A stretch of 64,000 bases of DNA from an uncultured Prevotellaceae bacterium (GCA_900315095.1 OMXS01000015.1:62001-126000); one strand, 5' to 3'. Positions 7,338-16,679 are shown, numbered from the stretch's first letter. Numbers and translations are program-made. The notes: a model not told the origin generated them from the letters alone.

Positions 7338-8216
7338 TTAGACTTTGTACAGGTCTCCCGCTTTCATTTTCAGGAACTTGTTCACGGAGACATAGCTGCA
7401 GAAGGTGGTTATGATGAGACCGAACAACAAGATGACGCCCGCGGTGATGGCGAGCACCTCCCATGTAATGACTACCATGATGTCGGGGAACTTGGAGTAC
7501 CACGCATATACGCCTCCACCAAGCACCAGTATGGCGATGATGGCGGCCACAAGTCCGATGGCGATGGCACGCCAGATGAACGGACGGCGGATGAATCCCC
7601 ATGAAGCTCCCACCAGTTTCATCGTGTGTATGTTGAAACGGCTGGCATAGACGCCAAGGCGAACGTGGTTGTTAATCAGCGAGAACGAGATGATGGAGAG
7701 CAGCACCGCCAGCACGATGAGCACGATGCTTGCCTTGCCGATGTTGTCGTTCACCTGGTCCATCAAGTCTTGCTGGAAGTCCACCTCCTTCACTTTCTGG
7801 TGCTTCTTCAGCTCGGCGCCAATCCATTTCATCGAGTCGCGGTTGGCATAGTCTGACTTCAGGTTCAGTTCCAGCGAGGCGGTGTAGAAGTTGACGCCGG
7901 CGAACTCCGTAGGGTCGTAACCCAGAGCCTTTGTCTCTTCTGCCAATACCTGCTCCTTGCTGATATATTTCACATGCTGAACGTATCTCTTGCCTTCCAG
8001 CGATTTCTTCATCTGTGCCACCTCGGGCTCCGTGATTTCCTCAGAGAGCACCAGAGTGACGGTGAGGTTCTCCTTCACAACCTTCGAGAGATTGCGGGCG
8101 GAGAGCACAGAAAGAACCACCAGTCCCACCAAAATAAGCACCAGAGCAGTGCTTATGCATAAGGTAACTACCTGCAAACTACTGCGTTTGCTGGCTTTTT
8201 TCCGTCTTTTTCCCAT
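7338..8216 (-). CDS. ftsX: FtsX-family cell-division permease
   Basis: The membrane partner of the FtsE ATPase, which controls peptidoglycan hydrolysis at the septum. I chose the ATG at 8216 (292 aa, MGKRRKKASKRSS); a GTG at 8237 would add seven residues. The layout is a basic cytoplasmic N-terminus, one membrane helix (about 17-40), a periplasmic domain (about 45-165, with KYISKEQVLAEETKALG), then three more helices around residues 170-285, as expected for FtsX. It is the first gene of the operon leading to folK. ftsE is not in the window. Confidence 0.93.
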   Translation of the reverse strand: MGKRRKKASKRSSLQVVTLCISTALVLILVGLVVLSVLSARNLSKVVKENLTVTLVLSEEITEPEVAQMKKSLEGKRYVQHVKYISKEQVLAEETKALGYDPTEFAGVNFYTASLELNLKSDYANRDSMKWIGAELKKHQKVKEVDFQQDLMDQVNDNIGKASIVLIVLAVLLSIISFSLINNHVRLGVYASRFNIHTMKLVGASWGFIRRPFIWRAIAIGLVAAIIAILVLGGGVYAWYSKFPDIMVVITWEVLAITAGVILLFGLIITTFCSYVSVNKFLKMKAGDLYKV

Positions 8217-8350
8217 TGCTTTTCGGCTATAATACACCTAATTTGGCGCAAAATTACTGAAAAAAACGTGAAAAGGGAAATGTTTAACCACTCTTAACAC
8301 AATAAAATTCCTTTTCTCCTTCTGATGCACCACATTTCATTTTAATTCAG

Positions 8351-8358
8351 TAACTTTG
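8351..8358 (+). promoter_or_regulatory. -7 promoter box directly before the radical SAM gene
   Basis: TAACTTTG ends six bases before the ATG at 8364. With the usual 6-8 nt distance to the start point, the mRNA would begin at or within a few bases of the start codon. No TTTG -33 box is visible at the right spacing. Confidence 0.5.
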
Positions 8359-8363
8359 CCCCC

Positions 8364-9143
8364 ATGAGCACAATAATTTATCCTTCGCCCATTTTCGGGC
8401 CTGTTCATAGCCGGCGCCTCGGTGTAAGTCTGGGCATCAATTTGCTGCCCGACGACGGCAAGGTGTGCACTTTCGATTGCATTTATTGCGAGTGTGGTTT
8501 CAACAAAGATCATCGCCCGAAGCATCATTTCCCCTCGCGGGAGCAAGTGGCCGAGGCTTTGGAGGAACGCCTCAGAGACATGCAGAAGAACGGTCCTGCA
8601 CCCGACGTGCTCACTTTTGCGGGCAACGGCGAACCCACATGCCATCCTCATTTCCCGGAGATTATCGACGACACGCTGCGCCTGCGCGACAAATATTTCC
8701 CCAATGCCAAGGTAAGCGTGCTCACCAACGCCACCCTGCTGCACATTCAGAAGGTGCACGACGCTCTGATGCGGGTGGATAACAACATCGTGAAGCTAGA
8801 TACCGTCAGCCCTGAATATATCAACCGGGTTGACCGCCCCAGCGGAGAGTGGTATGACGTGGGGCAGGTTATCGAGGGGATGAAGCGCTTCCGCGGCCAC
8901 GCCATCATCCAGACGATGTTCATGCGCGGAAAGAGCGGGGGAGCGAGCGTTGACAACACCGGAGAGGAGTATGTAGGGCCGTGGCTTGAGAAGGTAAAGG
9001 AGATAGTACCTGAGAGCGTAATGATTTACACCATCGACCGCGAGACGCCTGACCATGGGCTGCAGAAGGCGCCGCGCGAGGTGCTCGATGACATCCGCGA
9101 CCGTGTTATAGCCGCAGGCATTCCTTGCACCGCTTCCTATTGA
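8364..9143 (+). CDS. Radical SAM protein
   Basis: A 259-aa radical SAM enzyme. The iron-sulfur motif is CTFDCIYCECG (Cx3Cx2C) at about residues 34-44. It is followed by the SAM-binding stretch VLTFAGNGEPTCHPHF and by KVSVLTNATLL, both typical of a partial TIM-barrel radical SAM domain. There is no obvious SPASM or second cluster domain. The substrate is unknown; compact proteins with the start SRRLGVSLGINLLP are widespread in Bacteroidetes and archaea. It is transcribed alone, divergent from ftsX, and followed by repeat element A. Confidence 0.85.
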   Translation: MSTIIYPSPIFGPVHSRRLGVSLGINLLPDDGKVCTFDCIYCECGFNKDHRPKHHFPSREQVAEALEERLRDMQKNGPAPDVLTFAGNGEPTCHPHFPEIIDDTLRLRDKYFPNAKVSVLTNATLLHIQKVHDALMRVDNNIVKLDTVSPEYINRVDRPSGEWYDVGQVIEGMKRFRGHAIIQTMFMRGKSGGASVDNTGEEYVGPWLEKVKEIVPESVMIYTIDRETPDHGLQKAPREVLDDIRDRVIAAGIPCTASY

Positions 9144-9204
9144 TTCCATTTCGGGAGCATCATTTCAAACAACGCGATTTCATAAGACACTTTTTCAAAG
9201 AGCA

Positions 9205-10046
9205 CTTTTCGCCTGTCGGGCGATTGGTGCACCTCTCATGGTGCCGTTTGTATACCAGCGGGGAGCGAACGGTATATGTTTGAGGGGGCGGAAGGTATAT
9301 GTTTCGAGTGCCGGCCGGTATATTATAAGGCGGCGAAAGGTATATGTTTCGGGGAGTATGGCCGTGGGCGGTTCGGCATCTCCTCGCGGGAGGCATGGTG
9401 GGGGATTTGCTGTTACAAAATTACAAAATAATTTTCATTTCTCCAAATTTCGCTTGGCTGAAACTGGCGAAAATCCACGAAGAAACCGCCCTTGAACTCT
9501 TAAAAAATATTAAATTTGTGATAGCTCACACGATACCAGTACATTGCGCGATTACGTATCGTAGCGTTTCAAGAAAATTGCGAGGCGGAGTGTTACGCTG
9601 TTACGGTATTACAGTTCTCGAGAAGGGTATTCCTATATCCAAATTCTACTTTATATTTATATATATTATAATATATATATAAATATAACTATCATTTTGA
9701 CTTTCGTACTATCTTTTTTGGAACTGTAACACTGCAACACTGCAACACATCGTGTGCTATTCTGCCGAATTGCACGTTTTACTAAATAATGTGTAAATTC
9801 CCGTACTACTAATAGCCCCTGTCATTTGTCATAGGATGAGTGTTTATATCAAAAATGGTTTGAGTTATGTGCTTCATTCTCTGATTCTTGCTAACTCGCT
9901 AATAACATGGGAATTATAAGAAGATTAAAAGTATTTAACGGTTATACTACGGTTTCTTAACGTATTTTCACAAGTTACGGATGGCTGTTTTTTGGCAATC
10001 TAGAAAATATTTTGTATCTTTGCAATACAAACGTCGGGATGACGCA
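9205..10046 (+). repeat. Dispersed non-coding element, copy A
   Basis: One of three related elements in the window (B at 25264, C inverted at 57459). The order is: hairpins TCGCC-TGTC-GGGCGA and GCACC-TCTCAT-GGTGC; four to five degenerate GGTATATGTTT-containing units; the hairpin CTCCTCGCGGGAG; direct repeats of GTTACGCTGTTAC type; an AT-only palindrome near 9650-9690; repeated CAACACTG; and a promoter at 9991-10022 ending in the inverted repeat CGTCGGGATGACG. No ORF is conserved between copies. Homology with copy B continues about 40 bp further right. It could be a MITE-like element, a structured RNA or a portable promoter. Confidence 0.85.
9991..10022 (+). promoter_or_regulatory. Outward promoter at the end of element A
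   Basis: TTTG (9991-9994), 20 nt, TATCTTTG (10015-10022) is an exact Bacteroidetes promoter, followed by CAATACAAACGTCGGGATGACG. It points at the xylE-like gene 280 bp away. The same layout is kept in copies B and C. Confidence 0.7.
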
Positions 10047-10170
10047 AGGGGGCGGAAACTTTGCTGGGACAGCAGGGACAATTAAGAAGGGAAGGGGCCG
10101 TTATTTCGCTTTTTTGTTCCAAAATAGTAAAAAAATCAGTTTATTGTTGTCGGATTGTCAATTAAATTTG

Positions 10171-10178
10171 TACTTTTG
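10171..10178 (+). promoter_or_regulatory. -7 box upstream of the xylE-like gene
   Basis: TACTTTTG, downstream of the element-A promoter and about 125 nt before the ATG at 10303. No clear -33 box at the best distance, so it may need an activator or be secondary to the element promoter. Confidence 0.4.
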
Positions 10179-10302
10179 CAATCGATTTACAATGTAACAT
10201 GTATTTCGGCATTACCAATACGGGAATTTGACACATGGAAAGCATTTCCTAATCGCCTAAAATTACAAGGTATTATTAACAATAAACAATTCAATTACTA
10301 AA

Positions 10303-11778
10303 ATGAAACAAAACGAAACAGGCAGCAGAGCCTATCTCATTTCCATCGTGATGGTGGCAGTGCTTGGCGGTTTGCTCTTCGGTTATGACACCGCCGTTAT
10401 CTCGGGTGCAGAAAAAGGTCTTCAGGCGTTCTTCATGGAAGCAAAGGATTTTGCATACACTGATGGCTGGCATGGATTCACATCGGCAAGCGCCTTGATT
10501 GGATGTATCATCGGTTCGGCACTTTCTGGTTTCCTGGCCACAAACCTTGGCCGCAAGAAGTCGCTTATAATCGCGGGCATCCTTTTCTTCATCTCCGCTC
10601 TGGGGTCTATGGATCCTGAGTTCCTGTTCTTCAATTATGGTGAGCCTAAGTTCTCGCTGCTCATCATGTTCAACATCTACCGTGTCATTGGCGGTATCGG
10701 CGTAGGACTTGCTTCTGCTATCTGCCCGATGTATATCGGAGAGGTGGCGCCGTCGAACATTCGAGGCATGCTCGTTTCTTGGAACCAGTTTGCCATCATC
10801 TTCGGCCAGCTTGTCGTTTATTTCGTGAACTTCTTCATCCTGGGCGACCATATCCAGCCGTTAGTTGAGGAGATGGGCAAGGGCATTGCCGCCATCACCC
10901 CGGCTGCACAATGGACTGTCACCACCGGATGGCGATATATGTTCGGTTCGGAGGCAGTGCCTGCAGGACTCTTCGCCCTGCTCATCTGCTTCGTGCCTGA
11001 GACACCGCGTTACCTCGTTTCAATTGGCCAAGACGAGAAGGCTCTTGGTATCCTGTCGAAAATCAACGGCTCGGGCAAGGCTCAGCAGATTCTGCAGGAC
11101 ATCAAGGACACTATGGTTGTGAAGACAGAGAAGCTGATGACCTACGGCTTCATGTGCATCTTCATCGGTATCATGCTCAGCGTGTTCCAGCAGGCTGTGG
11201 GTATCAATGCTGTGCTCTACTATGCTCCGCGCATCTTCGGTGATATGGGTATGGATAACCCGATGATTCTTACCGTGTTCATGGGTATCATCAACATCTC
11301 GTTCACGCTTGTGGCTGTGTTCACCGTGGAGAAATGGGGACGCAAGCCGTTGCTTATCTGTGGCTCGCTCGGTATGGCTCTGGGTGCTTTCGGCGTGGCC
11401 CTCACCTTCGGTAACGAGAGTCTTGCGCTCGTAACAGCTGCGTCGCTGCTCGTCTACAGCGCCTCGTTCATGTTCTCTTGGGGACCAATCACATGGGTGC
11501 TCATCGCGGAAATCTTCCCCAACACCATTCGTGGCGGTGCCGTTGCAATCGCCGTGGCATTCCAGTGGATTTTCAACTTCATCGTGTCAAGCACCTTCGT
11601 GCCGATGTTCAACATGCACCTCACCGAGGGCGATGACTTCGGTCACTGGTTCACATACGGTCTCTACGGCATCATCTGCGTCATTGCAGCCATCTTCGTT
11701 TGGCGCCTTGTGCCTGAGACAAAGGGCAAGACTCTCGAGGATATGACCGCCCTCTGGCGCAACCGCATGAAGAAATAA
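10303..11778 (+). CDS. xylE: XylE-like sugar:proton symporter (MFS)
   Basis: A 491-aa, twelve-helix transporter of the MFS sugar porter family, closest in look to the D-xylose:H+ symporter XylE. Signatures are GGLLFGYDTAVISGAEKG in helix 1, NLGRKKSLI after helix 2, CPMYIGEVAPSNIRG, PETPRYLVS in the middle loop, GRKPLLICG, and PETKGKTLEDM at the C-terminus. Helix 7 carries QQAVGINAVLYYAP, the sugar-contacting motif. Xylose is the likely substrate, but other aldoses cannot be excluded, and no xylose catabolic genes are nearby. Element A lies directly upstream. Confidence 0.88.
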   Translation: MKQNETGSRAYLISIVMVAVLGGLLFGYDTAVISGAEKGLQAFFMEAKDFAYTDGWHGFTSASALIGCIIGSALSGFLATNLGRKKSLIIAGILFFISALGSMDPEFLFFNYGEPKFSLLIMFNIYRVIGGIGVGLASAICPMYIGEVAPSNIRGMLVSWNQFAIIFGQLVVYFVNFFILGDHIQPLVEEMGKGIAAITPAAQWTVTTGWRYMFGSEAVPAGLFALLICFVPETPRYLVSIGQDEKALGILSKINGSGKAQQILQDIKDTMVVKTEKLMTYGFMCIFIGIMLSVFQQAVGINAVLYYAPRIFGDMGMDNPMILTVFMGIINISFTLVAVFTVEKWGRKPLLICGSLGMALGAFGVALTFGNESLALVTAASLLVYSASFMFSWGPITWVLIAEIFPNTIRGGAVAIAVAFQWIFNFIVSSTFVPMFNMHLTEGDDFGHWFTYGLYGIICVIAAIFVWRLVPETKGKTLEDMTALWRNRMKK

Positions 11779-11814
11779 CAGACTTCATTTCATAAGGGAG
11801 TTACATAACATACA

Positions 11815-11876
11815 ACCCCCATCCCTATCAATCCCTGCACATGTAGCGGAGAGACAGGGACGGGGGTGCTTTTTTC
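11815..11876 (+). terminator. Terminator after the xylE-like gene
   Basis: CCCCCATCCCT pairs with AGGGACGGGGG (one mismatch) across a long loop and is followed by TGCTTTTTTC, placed 35-100 bp after the stop codon. Confidence 0.65.
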
Positions 11877-11886
11877 AAGACGCCTG

Positions 11887-11917
11887 TTTGTTTTTCTAAA
11901 TGAAATTCATATCTTTG
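11887..11917 (+). promoter_or_regulatory. Promoter of the retropepsin-like gene
   Basis: TTTG (11887-11890), 19-nt spacer, TATCTTTG (11910-11917), about 37 nt before the ATG at 11955. Confidence 0.75.
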
Positions 11918-11954
11918 CACCGAATTTTATGACTTTCAGACAGAATTCTTTAGG

Positions 11955-13274
11955 ATGAAATATCTTAATTTGGCGCTTCTCGTTCTCGTTGTCCTTGTTT
12001 CAAGAGGGGAACCGGCACAACACGCAGACAAAAGAGTGGCAGAACTTGTCAACTCTGAGCAATGGTTTGCGCTCGAACAGGAATATCCTGCTTTGAAAGA
12101 CTCTATCCATTCCGACTTCATGAAACTGGTGGCAGAGGCTATGATTGGATGGAAGTTCAATCGAAAGGACGATGCCCTGGATGCTGTGGAGAAGTTACTG
12201 AGCAAGCATCAAACAGAGATTGGAAGTCAGGCAGCGACTAACTTCGCAATGATGAGGCTTAGGCTGCTGGGTGAGCTGGGAAGATATGCCGAGGCGGCAG
12301 ACGGTGCCAAGAAGTTGCTCAGTCAGTTGAGCGATGCTGGTCCTGGCGGTTTGGAGACATTGCGGTCGGTGTACGCTCAGTATAATTCCTTGCGCGACAT
12401 CCCGCCGATGTCTATTAGCCGTCCAAATAGGGATGCATACGTCCCGTTTACGGTTCAGGGATTCAGAGCACCGAGCAGAGAGTCGTGGATGATGCCTGGC
12501 AGGACGGGATTTCAAGGCTATCTGATGACCATTCCCGTTACGGTTCACGGCAAGCAGTTGCCTTTCATCTTCGATACTGGGGCCAGCAGCACATTCATCA
12601 TGGAGAAAACGGCGAGAGACTTAGGGCTCCGCATATTGCCCGACACCATTATTCTCAATGGCAACCAGAAAGGCTTAAGGGCCTACATCGACAGCCTTCA
12701 GGTGGGAGAGGTCACCGTTCGCAACATGATTGCCTATGTCGGTCTGCCTAATGCGTTGGATGGTGTTGTCAGCGGCATTGAAGCCGTGCTGGGAATGGAT
12801 TTCATTAATGCCATCGGAGAGACGCAGATATTGTTTGACGAGTGGCAGTTGAAGTTCCCTTACGTGCAGACACCGATGCCCGCAACGGGGAGAAACCTCA
12901 CAAACGACATGTTGATGAAGGCTACGAAGGATGGTCACATGCTTCAGTTCACTCTCGATACGGGCGATACAACGGCTGAATTGTACGCCGCTTATTATGA
13001 AAAGTTCCGCAAAGAAGTAGAGGCTGATGCCGTGCGTGACCGCATCACCAAGGGCAGTTACGGCAATGTCTCCACCATCGAGACGCTGTTCCTTAATAAC
13101 GGAGTGTCTTTCAAGGTGGGTTCCACACCTGTCAACATCGACGAGATATACCTTCTGCCAAAATCGGACGACCGTTTGCACCATCATGACGGGCGCATGG
13201 GGATGGACTTGATTCGCCGTTTCCGCAAGACAACCATCAACCTTCGGGATATGTTCGTGAAGTTTGAGGAGTGA
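11955..13274 (+). CDS. Secreted retropepsin-like aspartic protease
   Basis: A 439-aa protein with a signal peptide (MKYLNLALLVLVVLVSRGEP), a helical region of about 130 residues resembling TPR-type repeats, and a C-terminal aspartyl-protease region. Two catalytic-type motifs are present: FDTGASSTF (Asp207) and LDTGDTTAEL (Asp335). This suggests a tandem of two retropepsin-like halves within one chain. VLGMDFINAIGETQILFD matches the usual motif after the flap. It is expected in the periplasm or outer membrane. The substrate is unknown. It is a single-gene unit with its own promoter and terminator. Confidence 0.85.
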   Translation: MKYLNLALLVLVVLVSRGEPAQHADKRVAELVNSEQWFALEQEYPALKDSIHSDFMKLVAEAMIGWKFNRKDDALDAVEKLLSKHQTEIGSQAATNFAMMRLRLLGELGRYAEAADGAKKLLSQLSDAGPGGLETLRSVYAQYNSLRDIPPMSISRPNRDAYVPFTVQGFRAPSRESWMMPGRTGFQGYLMTIPVTVHGKQLPFIFDTGASSTFIMEKTARDLGLRILPDTIILNGNQKGLRAYIDSLQVGEVTVRNMIAYVGLPNALDGVVSGIEAVLGMDFINAIGETQILFDEWQLKFPYVQTPMPATGRNLTNDMLMKATKDGHMLQFTLDTGDTTAELYAAYYEKFRKEVEADAVRDRITKGSYGNVSTIETLFLNNGVSFKVGSTPVNIDEIYLLPKSDDRLHHHDGRMGMDLIRRFRKTTINLRDMFVKFEE

Positions 13275-13320
13275 AAAGGTGCTTTGTCGCTTATTAATAA
13301 GTGGTGATAATAATAAAAAT

Positions 13321-13352
13321 CCCCGCTCTTCGGTGTGAAGGGCGGGGTTTTT
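13321..13352. terminator. Bidirectional terminator between the protease gene and rpsO
   Basis: An 11-bp stem (CCCCGCTCTTC / GAAGGGCGGGG) with loop GGTGT is followed by TTTTT on the plus strand and ATTTTTATT on the minus strand. It serves the two convergent genes. Confidence 0.85.
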
Positions 13353-13382
13353 CTTGAAGCCTTTCGGCGTGAATGCCTTAGA

Positions 13383-13652
13383 TTATCGACGAAGACCAAG
13401 TGCCTTAACGATGGCACGGTAGCGAGTGATGTCGCGTTCCTTCAGATAATCGAGCAATGCACGACGCTTACCTACCAGCTTTGTCAGAGAACGTGCGGTA
13501 GTATGATCTTTACGGTTCTGCTTCAGATGCTCCGTCAAGTGGGAAATACGGTATGAGAACAATGCTATCTGGCTCTCAGCTGAACCAGTATCAGTGTTAG
13601 ACTTTCCGTACTGTCCAAAGATCTCTTCTTTCTTTGCTTTGTCTAAGTACAT
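13383..13652 (-). CDS. rpsO: 30S ribosomal protein S15
   Basis: 89 aa, the normal S15 length. It shows TGSAESQIALFSYRISHLTEHLKQNRKDH and the C-terminal LVGKRRALLDYLKERDITRYR, the rRNA-binding core of S15. S15 binds 16S rRNA helices 20-22 and nucleates the platform of the small subunit. It is monocistronic here; no pnp follows. The start is the ATG at 13652, about 45 nt after the promoter. Confidence 0.98.
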   Translation of the reverse strand: MYLDKAKKEEIFGQYGKSNTDTGSAESQIALFSYRISHLTEHLKQNRKDHTTARSLTKLVGKRRALLDYLKERDITRYRAIVKALGLRR

Positions 13653-13700
13653 AGCGATTAATAATGTGAATGAATTAAACTAAAATTTGAAAATCGGGTG

Positions 13701-13732
13701 CAAAGGTACTGCTTTTTATTTTAACTGCCAAA
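13701..13732 (-). promoter_or_regulatory. Promoter of rpsO
   Basis: On the minus strand TTTG (13732-13729), 20 nt, TACCTTTG (13708-13701). Confidence 0.8.
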
Positions 13733-13785
13733 CTTTTGCCAGCTATTTTTGCATGAATCTTTAAGTTGCGCCGTTTTTCTTGCCG

Positions 13786-16653
13786 TCAACTCCTGCTTAT
13801 TTGCAATCCATTGGTGCTCAGAGTCATATCCACGAAGCGTGCGTTTTCGCTCTTGTGGCTGGCCGTGATTATCTGCTTTATCCTTGCGGCTGCCTCGGGG
13901 TCTTTGGCAATCATATAGAGATAGCCGCCACCGCCAGCACCTGGCAGTTTATAACCGAGACAAAGGTCATCAACCATCGATGTCAGACGAGCTACCTCTT
14001 CGGGGTTGGTGCCGCTGTCAAGTGCCTGGTTTTGTGCCCAAGTCTTGCGTATCAGCGTGCCCATCAGGTTGAAATCGTTGCGAAGAATAGCTTCGCTCAT
14101 GTCTTCCGCTTGTTGCTTCATTTGCCTCAGGAGAGCCAGTTGCTCGTGCTGGTTGAGGAACATTCGGCGCACTATCTCAGACAAGATGCTCTTCGCGGTG
14201 CGCGTGATGCCTGTATAATATAATAGGTGGCAGGCGTGATATTCGGGTTGTGTGTAAATGGTGTCGGGCAGCCAACTAACCGATGGCGATTGCATGAAAC
14301 CGCTCTCCGTGCGCAATAGTTTCACGCCATGAAGCAATCCGCCGAACTGGTCTTGCCATCCCCCGCCCGTAGTGAGCAGTTGTTCCAGCGCTAGTGTGCG
14401 TGTGCCAATCTCGTTCTTGTCCCATGCAAGCGAGCAGAAATCGTTGAGCGCTCCGAGAACGGTGGCCGCGAGGATTGAACTTGTACCCAATCCGCTGCCC
14501 GCAGGGATAGCAGAGAACATCGTGAGTTCTATTCCGCTACCGAAATCTTCGAGTTGTTCGCGTAGAGAGGCGTATGGTGTTTGTGAGTATTCGGGCAGGA
14601 ATCCCGCCAGTGCCAGTGCTGCCTTGGGTATCGAGAACGGACTTCCCACACGGTTGAACATGGCCAGTTGCTCGTAGGTCTCTACCTTCTCGGCGGCTCC
14701 GAGGTCGATGCTTCGCAACACGATATGCGGTTCTTTCGACGGGCGGATGTATGCTTGCAAAGGTGGCTGACCGTTAAGCTCTATAGCAAGGTTTACCACC
14801 GCCCCGCCTTCTATCAGACAATAGGGTGGAGTGTCGGTCCATCCGCCAGCGATATCTATGCGCACTGGCGATCTTCCCCATACTATCTGGTCGTGGCAAA
14901 CCGCCATTTTCGGCTGTTGCTTGTCCTGCAGAACGCTGTCAAGAATGCCGTTGCTGAGCAATCTGAAGGCATTTCTCTCATATTCGTCAAATGTTTTGTT
15001 TTGCTTGCGAAGAACCTCAGAGCGGAACATACTATCGCTAATTCGCTTCGTTAGAGGCGCTTCTTCTTTGAGTGGCAACGGTATCATGATATTCTCGTCG
15101 GCATAATGTTGAGCCGCGTCTGACAAGTCCAGCTGGTAGAACACGCTATGTTCGTGGTTACGAGCCAGTTGCATCCAGTTTTCCCTTTGGAACATTTGAC
15201 GTTGTTCGGTGAGCCGTTTGAGGTTGGCATAGGCGGAAATTTCATCAGCGCTAAGTCGCTTACTGTCAAGCCATATCGCTCTTCCGCCCATCAGCTCCGT
15301 ATGTCCGAGCATCCACCGCAATACGAGTCCCATGTCGCGAACATTATCAACCACAGGAAAGATGCGTGCCGATTGCAGGTCTTCTTTTCCTTCGATGTCG
15401 TTTATTTCGATATCTCTTTCCTTTGTCCATTCGGCAAATGGCTTGCCTATGAATGTGACATTAGGGTCGCTGAGAGCACCACGGAATCGGTCGTCATAAC
15501 CGTATGGCCGCACGGCATAACCGTTTTCGCCTATCGGAACGATGTCTATGCACTGGCCTTCGTCAAGAGTGATGTCCCAATTGTTCTCCGGCACGCCTGT
15601 GATAAAGTTTTTCTTAGCCAATTGCCACTTAAGTCCCACCCAGCTGTTCTCTATCCACAAGTTTTTGTTTGCTTCGGTTATAGAGGTTTCGGTGAATGAG
15701 TTCTGCACGAACATCGCAGGGTGTGGCTTGCGCGAGCGATGCATTATGCGCCTCTGGTCGGCAACAAGGTTTTGTACGGCGAGCGTAGATGAAAGAACCT
15801 CGTGTGTCGTTCCGTAATGGTAGAACTCTCCTCCTGGCAGAGGAAGTATCACCACCGAGAGTTTGCTTATTTCCTCATCTTCTATTGTAGGCTTCGTTCC
15901 GAGACATCGACCGAAGTCGGTGTACATGTCATAGTTCCTGATGCTATCGGCCGAAATGGTGTCGCTGGTCATACTTTTCTTCATTAGCAACTTTACCGCA
16001 CGGTCGCTCAACAACCAAATTCCTATATCAGTAAGGTAGTAATGTGTCTGTTGAAGTTTCGCCAAAGTGTCTAGTGAGGGTTTCTGTAACATACACTCCA
16101 TTTTGTCGGGCGAATGATGTGAAGAAACAAATACTCCGTGGTCTTTCGCAATGTCTGCATCGAGCCAAAGCCCATAACATACAATATCGGCCTCAGGAAT
16201 AGGTTGCAGGGGTTGTGTAGAGCGTATTAGCACGTCGCCGCTCACTATCATTGTGTGAATGTTTTCGGGTGCTTTCTCCATTATCTGCTGGTAGAGTGGC
16301 ACCTGAAGGTCGAGCAATGACTGGCCGAGTCGTTGTCCTCGTTCCCATCGGAACACAGGAATCGGCGTAAGAATCTTTCCTGATGGTGCGTATGCTGGCA
16401 ATCGTCGGCTCTGTCCTCCGGCATGAAGCAGCAGACGTTTCTCGCTTCCTAACCATTCGTCGAACGACTTTCCATCGCGTTTTTCTTTGTTTTCGCTTCT
16501 ATAAGCCTCGTACAACAGCCATGTTGTTCCGCCTCCCGAACCCAGTTTCTTGCCCACAGGGTCGTTAGTGCAGAACCACTCCTTCGAGTCAAGTCCTGTG
16601 ATGTCGTGAAAGCAGTTTGTAAGGTTTGGCGGTAGAGATAGTAGTTTTTTCAT
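13786..16653 (-). CDS. fkp: Bifunctional fucokinase / GDP-L-fucose pyrophosphorylase
   Basis: Converts L-fucose plus ATP to fucose-1-phosphate, then with GTP to GDP-L-fucose, feeding fucosylation of capsule and glycoproteins. I chose ATG 16653 (955 aa, MKKLLSLPPNLTNCFHD) because it matches the start of Bacteroides Fkp (about 949 aa); an ATG lies two codons upstream. The N-terminal half is the nucleotidyltransferase, with LGSGGGT and SEKRLLLHAGGQSRRLPAY. The C-terminal third is a GHMP kinase, with WGRSPVRIDIAGGWTDTPPY, the ATP loop PAGSGLGTSSILAA and KLPGAGGGGYLY. It is divergent from fucP across about 110 bp. Confidence 0.96.
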   Translation of the reverse strand: MKKLLSLPPNLTNCFHDITGLDSKEWFCTNDPVGKKLGSGGGTTWLLYEAYRSENKEKRDGKSFDEWLGSEKRLLLHAGGQSRRLPAYAPSGKILTPIPVFRWERGQRLGQSLLDLQVPLYQQIMEKAPENIHTMIVSGDVLIRSTQPLQPIPEADIVCYGLWLDADIAKDHGVFVSSHHSPDKMECMLQKPSLDTLAKLQQTHYYLTDIGIWLLSDRAVKLLMKKSMTSDTISADSIRNYDMYTDFGRCLGTKPTIEDEEISKLSVVILPLPGGEFYHYGTTHEVLSSTLAVQNLVADQRRIMHRSRKPHPAMFVQNSFTETSITEANKNLWIENSWVGLKWQLAKKNFITGVPENNWDITLDEGQCIDIVPIGENGYAVRPYGYDDRFRGALSDPNVTFIGKPFAEWTKERDIEINDIEGKEDLQSARIFPVVDNVRDMGLVLRWMLGHTELMGGRAIWLDSKRLSADEISAYANLKRLTEQRQMFQRENWMQLARNHEHSVFYQLDLSDAAQHYADENIMIPLPLKEEAPLTKRISDSMFRSEVLRKQNKTFDEYERNAFRLLSNGILDSVLQDKQQPKMAVCHDQIVWGRSPVRIDIAGGWTDTPPYCLIEGGAVVNLAIELNGQPPLQAYIRPSKEPHIVLRSIDLGAAEKVETYEQLAMFNRVGSPFSIPKAALALAGFLPEYSQTPYASLREQLEDFGSGIELTMFSAIPAGSGLGTSSILAATVLGALNDFCSLAWDKNEIGTRTLALEQLLTTGGGWQDQFGGLLHGVKLLRTESGFMQSPSVSWLPDTIYTQPEYHACHLLYYTGITRTAKSILSEIVRRMFLNQHEQLALLRQMKQQAEDMSEAILRNDFNLMGTLIRKTWAQNQALDSGTNPEEVARLTSMVDDLCLGYKLPGAGGGGYLYMIAKDPEAAARIKQIITASHKSENARFVDMTLSTNGLQISRS

Positions 16654-16679
16654 CTCCATTAATTTAAAATAAGCAAGGG

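Noticed and set aside
9238-9682. Short plus-strand ORFs in element A (and in B)
   Set aside because: The frames are not kept in copy C and carry no recognisable domain; they are by-products of the repeat.
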